Shown in pieces: positions 12,901-24,759 of a stretch of 64,000 nt of DNA. This stretch comes from Anisakis pegreffii (Eukaryota; Nematoda; Chromadorea; Rhabditida; Anisakidae), in contig JAPYMA010001682.1 in assembly GCA_035041965.1 (NCBI GenBank), forward strand, positions 18,626 through 82,625. Direction: 5' to 3'. Made by a program: the position numbers and the translations under genes. A model generated the notes under the pieces. That model was not told the origin of the DNA and ran no database searches. It was given only the letters and a program-made list of their open reading frames with translations. How positions within the stretch are numbered: the stretch's first letter is position 1; each line of letters opens with the position of its first letter.

Positions 12901-15900
12901 ATAAACTGAAGAAATGTTCAATTTTTTCGAAACATTCATCTATCTGATGCAACAACTTACCGTTTCATTGTGCCTCTTCTGTTCTTCTTTTTTTTCTGTT
13001 CTTGCTTTTTGGGGTGCAATTTAAGTTTTCCATATGCCAATCTCACCCGTGCATCATATCACAATCAGACCACTCATTTCCTGTTCATTCTGAATTGCGA
13101 TTATCGAGGTGTTTGCTAAGATCAACGACAAACGACAGCTAACACCACTTCTTTTCGTTATGTCACCTGACCTCATTGATCATGAGTGTTATATAATTAA
13201 TCACCGAAGCAACTCTTTGTTCATCAGCTATTCACGAGAAATGCTCGTTCATTGTGAATAACGATCGCTTGAAGCCGTTCATATTCTGCGACGAAGCACT
13301 CAATCCAGAATTTTCAGTTAGTATGAAGAGAATGCAATAGTGAAATAAAAATATTCGAAATGAGGAAGGAAACTAAACGCTGCAATTGTCCATTGTTTGA
13401 CTGCTCTGAGTGCATGCGCAATACTGAAAATCATTGATTGTTCAAAAGGCGTTTTGAAAAAAATTTTAAATGAACTATAATAATAAGCGAGCAAAACGAC
13501 TGAATGATGGTCATTGTGTCTATTTTACGTACAGAATGCAGTGAACGGGTCAATTGCATTGGATGTTGATTTCAGAGAACCACTTTTGAGCGATTCGAAA
13601 ACTCTTTAACAAATACCTTTCCAACTGTAGTGTTTCAGATATCGTGCCAAAATTTTTTGTAAATCTTGAGAATATTCGTTTTGTGCTGAGTAACCGTATT
13701 GTTACGTTGACCAGAGAATGAACTAATCGCAGGCATTTTATTGCGATGAGATAAGAAAGCGACGAAACAACGCAACGAGTGAACGTTTGATGTGATCTCC
13801 AGATTGACGTCTCGTGATCCTTATTTTGCCCCTGTATAGATAAACTTTAAGAAATGATCTTCAAGTGAAAATATTGGCTGTTTTGCCACATTTTAATTAA
13901 GTATGGATCACATTAGCACAATTATTCAGCAATGATGCCCTCGCCAATATAATGAGTGAATGGGTTTCAAGTGAATTCATCATACGTGCATTTAGGATCC
14001 TAAATTTCAGCGTGTTCAGTGTGACTCCCTCTAGATTTATCACACATCTAACGTTTACTCTAATTAGTAACTCGGAATAACATTCGAGAATTTCACAAAT
14101 TTTAGTAATTAGGGGAAGAAGAAAGTATTGGAAGAAAACTCTTAAAAATATAATTACATTGGAAAGAGCGGGTAGTTGAGGTTCAGTTGTCTTTGCATTC
14201 TGCTTGTCATTATAACCTGATGGATAAAAATCTCAGTTTATGCTTAATTAGTCACCTGATTTTCACATCTTGATACAGTTCTTTGTTCTGATGTCTTGTG
14301 TAAAAAGTTAACACAAGTTAGAATTCCTAAAGAGTAACAATTATTATCGTTTTACTTGACAAGTTGACAATGACGCAGTTGTGGCCGGGCTTGAAAGGCC
14401 CTGTTGAAGTCTGATAGTATAAAATGGTTTAGGTCGCGCACCTGATCTGGTAGAATTTTCTCTCCTTCTCTTCTAGTTAAAGTCAGGTGAATGAACAAAG
14501 TCACAGAATCTCGGATCTTCGGCGACAATATCCATGAAGTTATGAAAAATTGAATGCTGACGCCCGGTCCCTCAGGCCCGTTCGTCGTGCCTGGCTAAAT
14601 ATGAACGATTTTATTTTCCGATTCATTTCGTAAACACTATCGATCATGTGGTGCATTTCCATGAATAATGTTATTCTATTTAAGTTAATGCAAACTTTCG
14701 CACTGTGCTATCACTTGAAAATGATGACGTTCACTTTCCATCATGGTCATATTCTTCCGACAAGAAACTTTATTATCGGATTTTATTACTGTATGTGCTT
14801 GTCTCTGTCGCATTTTATGTATTTCAGTATCGAAAAAAAAAATCAAGTAATCAGTTTAGGATGATGTTTATAGCTTGAAATGTGTAAAAAGGCAGCATGA
14901 TGAACGTTCATCGCGAATATGTACTTATTATGAGTGGTTATGATTGGATGCCAGGCAAAAAAAAGTACCATTCGGGATGGGTGTTTCATTTCCCTTGATA
15001 ATCAGCTGAAAAGTGACAACTAAACATAATATTTTGGTGGCAGATGCATAAATGAGCATAACAACATTCATTTAAGATACGCAGGCAGCAACTCTGAATT
15101 AACATTTGCTTTCATTCTTGCTTACTCCTTTCAGCACTCAGTTCTCGACTACTATACAACCTCATCTTATATCCAGTCGCTATTCCGCGATTAGCAGAGA
15201 TAATTTCCCTCCGCTAATTCGCTACTTTTCGTTTGCAAGGAAACGCTTATTCTTCCGATATTAAGATATTTGAAAGGCATATTTGCGCTCAAGCACTGAA
15301 CAGTTCTAAATTCGAACTTATCGTGCTGACCGGGTTGGGGTTAAATAGCAAAAATGCTTGCTATAACTACACCATTAACATCCCGTCTGAGCTCACTGGG
15401 TTGTGTAACCTTAAGTAGTGCAGTGAGGTTGTCTTAGATTCTTTCTCTCAGGCGAACTGCTCAGCGTGTTGATGTCCTTGGAAAGGCGATGCAGGCTGAT
15501 GGTTTTCATCTTTGAATTTCGTTGTTATCATTTGCTTATTTTCTTATTTTTGGATTTTGCATTTTATCGGTGTTTATTGCTGGCAAGCTTTTTGTTGTTG
15601 AATGAATCAATGAAACTTTCTAGTGGTACTATAGCGTAATGAGGTTTTTTCCGTGACAAATCAACAACGTGATTGCCATTTTTGGCAGAAGATTTGCAAG
15701 TAGCGATTAGCGAATTAATTTTACCGAGTACCGTTTTAAGCGAAAACTACCGCTATTTTTTTCAATTAGCGGCATCTTTAGCGAGAAGTTTTAGCTGCGC
15801 TACTAGTGGGTGGTTTTTAGCCCAACAGAAATACTTTTTATTGCGATTTAACGATTAGCGAAGCCACCTTTTTTCAGCAACGTGCTTACATAATTTGTCT

Positions 15901-18900
15901 TGTCTTAGAGCCACTTGTTCAATTTTTCAGGATTTATTTACTTATCTGTTTAAGTAATTAATTAACTAACTAATTAAATTAATTCATCATATAACTGATG
16001 TATTTGTTTATCTTATCAACAGTTGCAAGTCATTGGGAATTTGTGCATCTCTGTTATCACCTACAAATATCAAGTTCTTCCTTCCTTGACAGTCATCTTT
16101 TTGCGCTGCTGACGATATCAGCGCCTGGAATCATCCATTTCCGATGAGTCTTATCATTATATAGTGCAGTTATATCACTCATATATTTGCATCACGATAG
16201 CGCATAGCTTTCTCATTTCCGTGTCTATTTCGTGCACGTTGAAGAGCATTTTAAAACTGAACACAGTTACTTACTTGCTCAATGAAACTCACAGCAAGTT
16301 GGAACATGAAGAAACTTTAACACTTTGTGGACACACTTACCTATTGCAAAACTGTCACTGTTTAGTAACGTGAAAATCTTCGCTAGCTGTGACTATTTTT
16401 TCAAGTGTGTTTTGCTATGTTCTTATTATTCTTATGATTTTTGTCCTTTTTTAGTTGATTTCATTTTTTTTTTGGAATCAATTTCTCATTTTGACGAACA
16501 ACTTTTCACGACAAGTACTTAGTCGATTTCATGCACCAGTAAAACGACACTTCTTATGCTGTTTCGTTGTTAATTACAAATTAGTAGCAGTTCGACTGAA
16601 CTGAAGTATCACACTCGGATAGATCTGGAATTACAGCATCGTCCAACTAATTTCATGGTCAGCAGTGACAACTGTCAAGTGAGTACAATTTTTTGCATAG
16701 ACTGGACTCCACTTACAGTGGCTCAAAGCGTAGCACTTTTTACGTACTATGTGAACATGCATATTAATCTATTTCCACATTTCTATTACGGATTGTTCCA
16801 AAAATTTTTGAATCGTCGTTCTTCTCATTCTCGCTTTGGTTTCGTCGAGTAGTGGTGAAACGATTGAACTTTATTGATGAGTTTCAGATGGATTTTGGCA
16901 ACAGATGCATCATGACGCTCTCCAGGTTTCTTTAAGCGAGTACGAATTCAGCCGGAAAATGGCGATTCAGGTGGAAGAGGATGAACACAAAGTAGGTGTC
17001 ACAAAATGGCTTTTGTGTTCCATTAGAACGAACTATTTATGTATGCTCAGCCAATTGACAACTTTCATCCTTCAAATCGGAATATGAGTAGAAGCAGTTG
17101 ACGAAGACAGTTTATATTTCGAGTAGTAAACAGTGGAGACAAAAGCGATAAGTTAGGAACGTCTTTTGAATCGTCATAATTTCACGAACACTGCTATTTT
17201 CTCATGTTCAACAAGTGCAGGTCAAATTTTTGTTGGAGTAAATCCGTTGCTGTGATATGCTGTGAAGATCTTCGCTACGTTCATCAAGAGTCATCGAAAT
17301 TTCTCTCAAAACAATACTTCTAATCAATTATAAACTCTGAATCTGATTCTTCGAATGCACTTTTTTCTAATATTCAACACTGAAGTTTTCATCTCAGTTT
17401 CCCTACAAGGGAACAGTGTAAACGATTTCTTCAAACTCTCGTAAATTTACCATTGTACAGCTCGGTCAATCAATGAATAATTTCAATCTATCGCATCATT
17501 TCATTAAGGAGCATCAAATGTTGGTTCAATTGGATGAGTTACTCATGAAATGTGAAAGTCGAGATGAAAACGAAGAGTGGCATCAATTGGGCCGTTGGAT
17601 TCGATACGAAGAAGCAGTCGAGAAGGGCGCTCAACGCTTCGGAAAACCGAAATTATCATCGTTGTCGTTTCATGCTTTATTGCAGCTGAGACACTGCTTC
17701 GAAATAGGTTCATATTCGTGTTATTGCTATCACCATTATTGATATTATCATCAGTGTTAGAAGTCTCTCTTTTTTCTGACTAAAATTTCTTCAAAGTTAC
17801 ATTATCAGCGTTTAACGCTTTGGCATACTTCTTATCTGCTTGTTTTTAACTATTTTGACAGTATCTCACATATTAACGAAACGAAGCAAGAATGACTTGA
17901 ATGGATAAAATTTCCAGTATTGTGAAAAATGTTGCGACCACAACTTGCGCTTAAGAACAAATGACAAACTGAAACATTATTCGAAAGGGATTGATAGAGA
18001 AAGTGATGATTTTATGGCTGCATAAAATGAACAAAATGATTTTTTTGGAACAAAGTGAAGACATTGGACTATAACAGTGGTTCTCAATCTTCTTTTCGGT
18101 CCACACTCCCTACAACAATAGGTAAAATGTCCTCGCACCTCTCACAACGTCCACTTCGTATCTTTCATCAACTACAATGAGTGGAGATAAATGTAAACCA
18201 TTAGAGCACGTTGTAGTCTTTTCAAAATTATATGCATTAAAGTCCATTTACACACATATATGCGTTGAACTCCGCCCTCACCTGCTTCAATGTATGAACA
18301 ATAAAACTTTATCTCGAATCCCCTGGCTTACCATCTCGCACCGCTCGGGGGAGCAAGCACTACTATTTGAGAAACCCTGGACTACACAATATCAAACATG
18401 GACAATTTGAAATATGTACATCTCTTGAGAGAGCTTATTTCGACAGAGTATCTCTTTCAAAAGACTATATCTCAATCAAATCGTCATACAATTTTTATAT
18501 GAACGATTTTTTCTTGTAATTTTGCATCGAAAATCTACAAGTTGACGAAACCACAAGGAACAACAATATGTTTGCAGGTGCCGTTATGCTGGATTTGAAT
18601 CTAGATTCTTATGAAAATGTTTTCGAAGGAATTGTTGAAGAAATGGTACGAACTAATACCGTTCACAGGTGGGTTATAAAATGTATACTCGTAAGAATGA
18701 AAGCGGCTACTGGCCCTTTCATTTGGCGAATTCGTTTGATACACATATCTGCTGAAATTTTTTCCAGCAGTCTATACTATCGTTTGTGGAAAATTAAGAT
18801 GTTTCCAATTTTTTGAGGCATTTTTTGTGGTTCTTAATCTGTTTATCGTTCGCTCAAGGATACAAAGAAGAATACTGCAGGAATGCAAGGAGCAAACATG

Positions 18901-21900
18901 CAATTTTAACAGAATTCGAGCATTAAAAAACTTTTTTTAGAACGGATCGTGACCATTTGCTTCATCTGCTGAAATTACCACGTCGACATACATTTCAACC
19001 ATCATTTCAACCACCTGAAGGAACATTACGGACGTTCGGACGTTATTTTGGCTTTCGAGGCAATAAAGTTAGTTTCGGGTTCAACTTGCGCTCACACCGT
19101 AGTCAATAAAGCTTTAAGTGCAGTCATTCTGATTGAAGGAATAGAAATTCACCAGCGTTTCTCAAAGTATCTTTCTGTAAATACTCGCTATTATAAGAAT
19201 TTAGGCAACACAAAACGAAGAATAACATATTTGTAATAGCGTATAAAGAATTATCAGCCGATATTGCATTTGGTCAGGATGCCAATAAAAATATTCGTTC
19301 AGGAATATGATAGTAATGTGACTACGCAAATGACAAACGGTCAGAACATATCGCCTAAGCGAGCAGCGCATACCAGAAGACGTTCTGTTTTTCCTTGGGA
19401 CAGAGCTCCCTGGAACACTGAATTGCTCAAACGATTGTCTACAGGTTTAGCTTATTCGCGAGTCCATCAAATAACAACAATATTTCTTAATAATCACTTG
19501 ACTGATGCGGAATCCTTTCATATGATTGGCTGCAGCAAGAATTTATATGCGTTTTGTTTGACATGTACGTAAATCTTCAACTTTTCCTATGATGGCATTT
19601 CGAGCTGAAACAGTCCCATGAATGGCTAGAAATTGGTGTCCTGAATACTCTTACATGGTTATTTGAGCCGCTGACGTTTCTGGATCGCTTGACTCCCTCC
19701 ATCTTATTGGATTCGTCCAAAATAGTTGCATTTCAGATGCGGAGGCTGCCTCGGTGAGCGTCGGCACATCGGCTAAATTACGACATTTGTGCATCGCTTT
19801 TGTGCGTTTACATCCCGATACTTATATCGAAAACCAAGTGGAACTTCCTCTGCCTCTTAGGTGAGCGGCCACCTGCAAACTTCTGTTCAGAAATCTGCCG
19901 TATCTGCGCACTTAATGAGCGTGTATGGTTATCTCTCTATCATTAGACATTTACCGACTAATACATTTTCCGTTTAAGGTATTTGTTCGTAATTTTGGGG
20001 CCTATAACGCCAAATCTTGATTTTCACGAAATCGGCCGTTCCCTATGTGCACTTCTCGCGAACCGATCCTTTCGAGACGCTTGCTCTTGTGCGCTTGATC
20101 GTACGGATATCATACAAGTATGTTCAGTTGTCGTTCGAAAAACTGATTTATGTACCGTTCATATCAAAATAAGAACGTTTCGGATTGTCTTATGCTTAGA
20201 GTTCAATAAAAGCAGATCAACGAATGTTCGTGTGACCAGAACGCTCCATTATTTCTTTAGTTACACTTTTATATCTATGTGTATAAAACAGTCATATTTC
20301 AAATTCAGATATTTAATCGCGTTAATGAATCATTACTTGTATCCGACTTTTTGTGACATAAGCGAATGTATTATATGTAGATGTCATCAAATCGAACCCT
20401 ATCTGTATGATCAAATCATCTTCATCGCTTCAACAGTCGTTCCTGTACGGTGCATTCTTATAACGACAAAATAACGACTCCAACAATATTTCCGGCAATT
20501 GCGATTTATAGGCTATAAACGACTTTTTGGATGAATCAACGGTGATCCCACCAGGCGACTGGGAATTGGATAAATTTGTTGAGCACGATTTTATTCGTAC
20601 GCATCGTGTACGACACACACTCGGTTCAAGACGTCGTGCTCTTGTAACAAGACCCGTCGAACTTGATCAGTATCTGTTAGATGAGGAGAAACGAAAGAAA
20701 AATGACCCACTCAGGTTTCAACTCAATCAACCTCTTACAGTTATGAACAAATCCACCACTGCCTCAGTTTCTAAACTCATCGTAATCGGTCATCTCTTCG
20801 CAAAATATCAGCCATTCATTATCGTATGATTTTCTCCAAATATATGCCGCATTTTCAAATGTCATTGCTTGCTACACACTGATCTACATCTACTCATTGC
20901 TGTTCAGAAGGACTGGCGTTGTGTTCGGTGGTCTTAAACGTGAAGTGCAAAAGCGATATCCTTATTACATATCAGATCTGACGGATGCGTTTAATTTACA
21001 GTGTGTACGATGTGTTATCTTCATTTTTCTCACCTGTTTCTTTCCTGCCCTTACTTTTGGCGCAATTATCGGTAGATTATTTTACAATCATTCTCTTATC
21101 ATCATTCTAACATACCAAGTTGTGGAACCTGTGGTTTCAGAACTTTATTTTTCCTGTACGAATAGTTCTCACCCTACCCTCCTCATTGAACGTGGAAGGA
21201 TTCCTGCTTATCTTATCAATGCAATGTTCTGACATTTATTTTAATTAATGAAAAGAATATGTATTTTACGATTGTTTGATTCAGTGAGCAACAAACCGTT
21301 TTCTGATAAGTGACTTATCAGGTGAAATAACGAACGGTGAAATTGGGATGATTGAAACGTTACTTGCTACGTCACTTGGTGGGATTACATTTGCACTTCT
21401 TTCAACTCAACCTCTTATTGTAATGGGTGTAGTTGGCTCGATGCTCATTTTTGAAGAATCACTTTATGAGGTTGCTTTTGTTTCGCTTATTCTCGATTTA
21501 TATTATTGTGGCGATATTCAACCTAATTTTTATCAGTCTCATCAACTTAATAGTGCTACGTCGTAATAACTTGAAAATTTTCGCTGGAATTATCAGTTAT
21601 TAGAAATTGATTCGTTATTATTGTGAGGATTTGATTTTCCATTGCTTTGAACCCATCGCGAATTTCCATAACACATTTTTCTGCAGTTCTCATCAGTCAA
21701 TGGCTTCCCATATTTGGCAATGCGATTTTGGGTTTCTGTTTGGGCTTTTCTTTTTGCAGCGGTGAGTGAGTTGAATTTATTTCATTACTGGCAAATGCAT
21801 TCGTATTAAAATTTGACTGAGCGTCAAAAAATTCAATCAGTTTGAGAGATTGGTTCGGAATTGAACAATGTAATATGTTATACTGATTGAATGAAATGAT

Positions 21901-24759
21901 TCTGTTTCAACCACAGGATGTGATTTTGTATTCAGGTGGTCGTGTGCTTTGAAGGGTCATTATTGATTCGTAACGTCACTCGTTTTTCGGACGATATTTT
22001 ATCGGCTCTCATCTCAGTTATTTTCTTTTCTGAGTGTATTCGTTTTTTGTGGACAATTTTCTCCGAGAATCCTTTGATGACTGCTGAGCAGTACTGTAAT
22101 TCATCTCTTCAAGACATGTTAGTCTTTTGGGTTCATTACAGTGCTCGATTATGATCAAATGAATGAAGCAAGCGTTTCCATAAAGTGCATTCAAATATCA
22201 GGTTGCGATTAGATAACAATTCAACGAGTTCAACTCGACATTCAAATGCTCAACCAAACACTGCACTCTTAGCCGTATTTTTTACTGCTGCAACATTTTT
22301 GATCGCCTTCGCACTTCGTCGAGTTCGTAATTCACGGTACTTCGGCAGACAGGTTGTGTCATTGTTTGATTTCTTTATTTGCTAGTAGTTGTTGCACTAT
22401 TGTCGTGAGGAAATGCTCCGCGTTAAGATTTAAGTTTAAATGCCATAATGCTGTTTTCGAACGCAATTAATTGCTCCGTAGAGTTTGGTGATGTGACGTA
22501 CTGTAAAAATAAATCTGATTGAATTCACATTTGAAAAATCAGTTCTTTTCATATTGCATCATGCTGACCAGTTGAGAGTCAGCGATCACAAAAAGAATTT
22601 GTTTATAGGTTAGGCGTGCGCTGGGTGATTTTGGATTGAGCATTTCAGTTATATTAATGGTTGTATTTGATAAGGTACTCATTAGCGCTTCAACTCTTAC
22701 AAGTACACTCAATATTACCGTAAGCTATCAGTTATTTCGATTAAAATTGACATTTCATACGCTTCGGAATTCTTTTTTCTAATATCAATTCAGTCCGTCA
22801 AGATATTCTTCGAATATTCATTTGCCGTTGTTCATATCACATTGTTGTAATTGATGATATACACTGCAGATCGAGCTTTTGCCATCGGCAGAGCGTTCGT
22901 GGCTTGTGAATATATTCGAGTGGCCTTCAGAGGGAACTCCATTACCAATGGCAGCCATTCTTCCAGGATTCCTTCTGTTCTTTCTTCTTTTCACTGAAAC
23001 ACTTGTCTGCGAAATGATGTTACTCAATCCCCAACTGAAAGTTAAAAAAGGCACCGGTTATCACTTCGACCTTCTACTTTCAGGTTCTCTGTTCATTCAC
23101 TTCATGCTCACATTTATCGGCTGCAAGCAGTATTTCCCGTCTAGCAATAATTGATTCCGCTTTTTTTCTGCTCGAAAAGCAATCAAAGACGACTCAGATA
23201 TTACCGTATAACAATAATTGTATAGTCTACGAGTAAATGTATAGTCCACTTCAGCTCTATCTTCCTCCTTTTTCCCACACAGGCCATCTGTTACACAATC
23301 CATGGAATTTTCTTTTCTTTCCACCAAATCCGAAAGTTGAAATGCTGCATTCTTTGGAAGGTCTGTTTAGGGTCATACGGTGAATATAAATACAACCATG
23401 ATATTTTTGAAACAAACTGTTCATCACTGCTCATATCTTCTACTTTTGTTACTGAAATTTGTTCACACTGTTTGCTTCTCTTGAATCGCTGATTGTATCA
23501 AATTAGTAATCGTTTGACTTGCAATTTGAAGGTTTACTTCTGGTTGCAAACGCTCTGTTCGGTTTGCCGTGGTTGTGTGCTGCATCAATGCGTACCACAG
23601 CTCATATTCACAGCTTAACGCTCTATCGACTTCGTGCACCTGGTCAGAAGCCAAGTATTGTAGGCTTACGTGAGCAAAGACTTACCACTGTTGCACTTCA
23701 TGCGCTTATCGGTTTGATATTTCATTGATGCAAACAATTTTGGTTGTGATCAAACCAGGCATTCAACAAGAAACCAGACGAAGATGATGTCCAATAAAAT
23801 CATTGAGAATTGAATTGTTTTATTTGCTGCGCATCTCTAAATGTTTTGTATTTTCCTCAGAATAATGTTGAAACGCAATCTCAGAGCCACAGCTTATTCA
23901 AAACCGAATTTTCAGGTTCAACGCTGTTGTTTCCAAGCGTTTTAAAGTCTATTCCACAATCAGTCTTGTTCGGTGTTTTCCTCTACCTCGGTGTTATGAA
24001 TCTCACGTCATCACAAATGCTCTCACGTTCAATTCTCTTTTTTGTTCCAGTCAAGTATCATCCGTCTGTTTCCTACTGTCTCAGAGTATGTGAAACACTT
24101 TCGATGGTTATCCTTTTCCATTTCTTTCGTCAATTGATGAAAAATTCTTGAACTTATTCCATTCAGTAATGCGGCTCATACAGAAATCTCTGAGTTCAAC
24201 AGATGCACAGGAAAGATGTTGCAGATTTGAACCTTAAATTAGCTTTGATCGGAAGAAGCGAAAGTAAATACTGAAATAATCGTCAAGACTGATTTGTTGA
24301 ATATTCAACTTCCTCTCTGAACTTAGAGAACATCATTACGGAATCATGATCGAATACTGTCATAAAGAGTCATAAAGGTTTTTTCAGTGGAGAAGGTTAA
24401 TGAGATTGGAGGGAGAAAAAATTTATTACATACAAAACGAGGATATTGAACGAGTTGAGAGATAATAAAGTGGATTGCAGGTACGCACTTGGCGAATGCA
24501 TGCATTCACAACCATTCAGCTATTGTGTTTTATCATTGTATGCTTTATAAAATCACACAATTCGACTGCATTCGCATTTCCTTTGGCAGTACTGATGGCC
24601 GTGGCTGTACGTCAGTTTCTTTTACCGAAGTTGTTCACGTCAATCGAGTTGATGGCACTCGATGGTATCGATGAAGAACCGTCACAGGATGGCGATTTCT
24701 ATGAAGACAGTCGGAAGCCAGCTCTTCTATCCTCTTTCAATGTTGATGGAACGTTTTAG
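6938..24759 (+). CDS. SLC4-family bicarbonate/anion transporter (anion-exchanger-like), 5' end incomplete
   Basis: Membrane exchanger of the SLC4 family, moving bicarbonate against chloride and so controlling cell pH. Exons: 6938-6998, 11694-11782, 16888-16991, 17461-17707, 18578-18668, 18941-19067, 19303-19444, 19737-19860, 19979-20117, 20512-20714, 20908-21071, 21322-21470, 21687-21761, 21936-22117, 22202-22352, 22609-22674, 22870-23083, 23532-23711, 23916-24085, 24481-24759. All junctions are GT-AG and phases chain, giving about 984 residues. The cytosolic N-domain (to about residue 440) carries LVQLDELL, EWHQLGRWIRYEE, AFVRLHP, LGPITPN, HEIGRSL and VIPPGDWE; the membrane domain opens with RTGVVFGGL and has QPLIVMGVVG (about 520), KKGTGYHFDLLL (about 765) and GLREQR. 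The loop around 21936-22352 has NSS and NNST glycosylation sequons. The QPL motif ending FEE and the KxxxRSW-like loop favour an anion exchanger over a Na-bicarbonate cotransporter, but Na dependence cannot be decided. The acidic tail ends at TAG 24757-24759. An ATG at 16905 is an alternative start just after a TTTCAG acceptor. Confidence 0.93.
6999..11693 (+). other. Long SLC4 intron
   Basis: Non-coding intron of about 4.7 kb. It contains a possible degraded retrotransposon on the minus strand (10535-10960) and two short direct duplications: a 24-bp unit at 9860-9906 (tttcattctttccttagtgg…) and a 20-bp unit at 10250-10287 (attttggtactgcataa…). Otherwise only scattered short frames are seen. 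Confidence 0.6.
10535..10960 (-). pseudogene. Possible degraded non-LTR retrotransposon 3' fragment
   Basis: On the minus strand, from about 10960 down to 10760, a frame contains VLWANHAARMNDDRR, resembling the WAGHVARMNDNRW signature that closes the reverse-transcriptase polyprotein of RTE-like and related LINEs. It then meets a stop, and a second overlapping frame (10771-10535) stays open for 78 codons. Base composition is less AT-rich than the surrounding intron. The match is short and the rest of the protein is absent or decayed, so this is a tentative fossil within an SLC4 intron. Confidence 0.35.
11694..11782 (+). CDS. SLC4 gene, second visible N-terminal exon
   Basis: The acceptor TGTGTTCAG precedes one base plus 29 codons, reading IAESENENDSIELSARSLQG and then MERRLRSSP, and the donor is CCAG|GTTGAT. 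It leaves G, which pairs with AT at 16888 to give Asp and continue as GFWQQMHHDALQ. The other frames are Arg-rich but phase-incompatible. It lies alone between introns of about 4.7 kb and 5.1 kb. Such long first introns are usual places for enhancers and alternative first exons. Confidence 0.65.
11783..16887 (+). other. Long SLC4 intron with a TAGCG-rich patch
   Basis: Non-coding intron of about 5.1 kb. It is AT-rich except for a patch around 14375-14600 (ggccgggcttgaaaggccc, tgacgcccggtccctcaggc) and an unusual patch at 15187-15860 where TTAGCG/CGCTAA-type motifs recur in both orientations. A frame at 16655 ends at CAA|GTGAGT but its phase does not fit the next exon. No complete gene is visible. 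Confidence 0.55.
18075..18378. mobile_element. hAT-type MITE inside an SLC4 intron
   Basis: The left end CAGTGGTTCTCAATC and inverted right end CAGGGTTTCTCAAAT match at about 12 of 15 bases, the hallmark CAGTGGTTCTCAA terminus of many animal hAT elements. The flanks are GACTATAA and GACTACAC, an 8-bp duplication with two changes, as expected for hAT insertion. At 304 bp with no transposase it is non-autonomous. It lies wholly within the intron 17708-18577. Confidence 0.75.

Noticed and set aside
16655..16678. Short ATG frame ending CAA|GTGAGT before the SLC4 exon at 16888
   Set aside because: Leaves phase 0 and the needed frame has a stop directly upstream, so it does not join 16888.
19983..20474. 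163-codon frame within the SLC4 gene
   Set aside because: Only its first part is in the true exon (19979-20117); the rest reads into the intron after a clear GTATGT donor.
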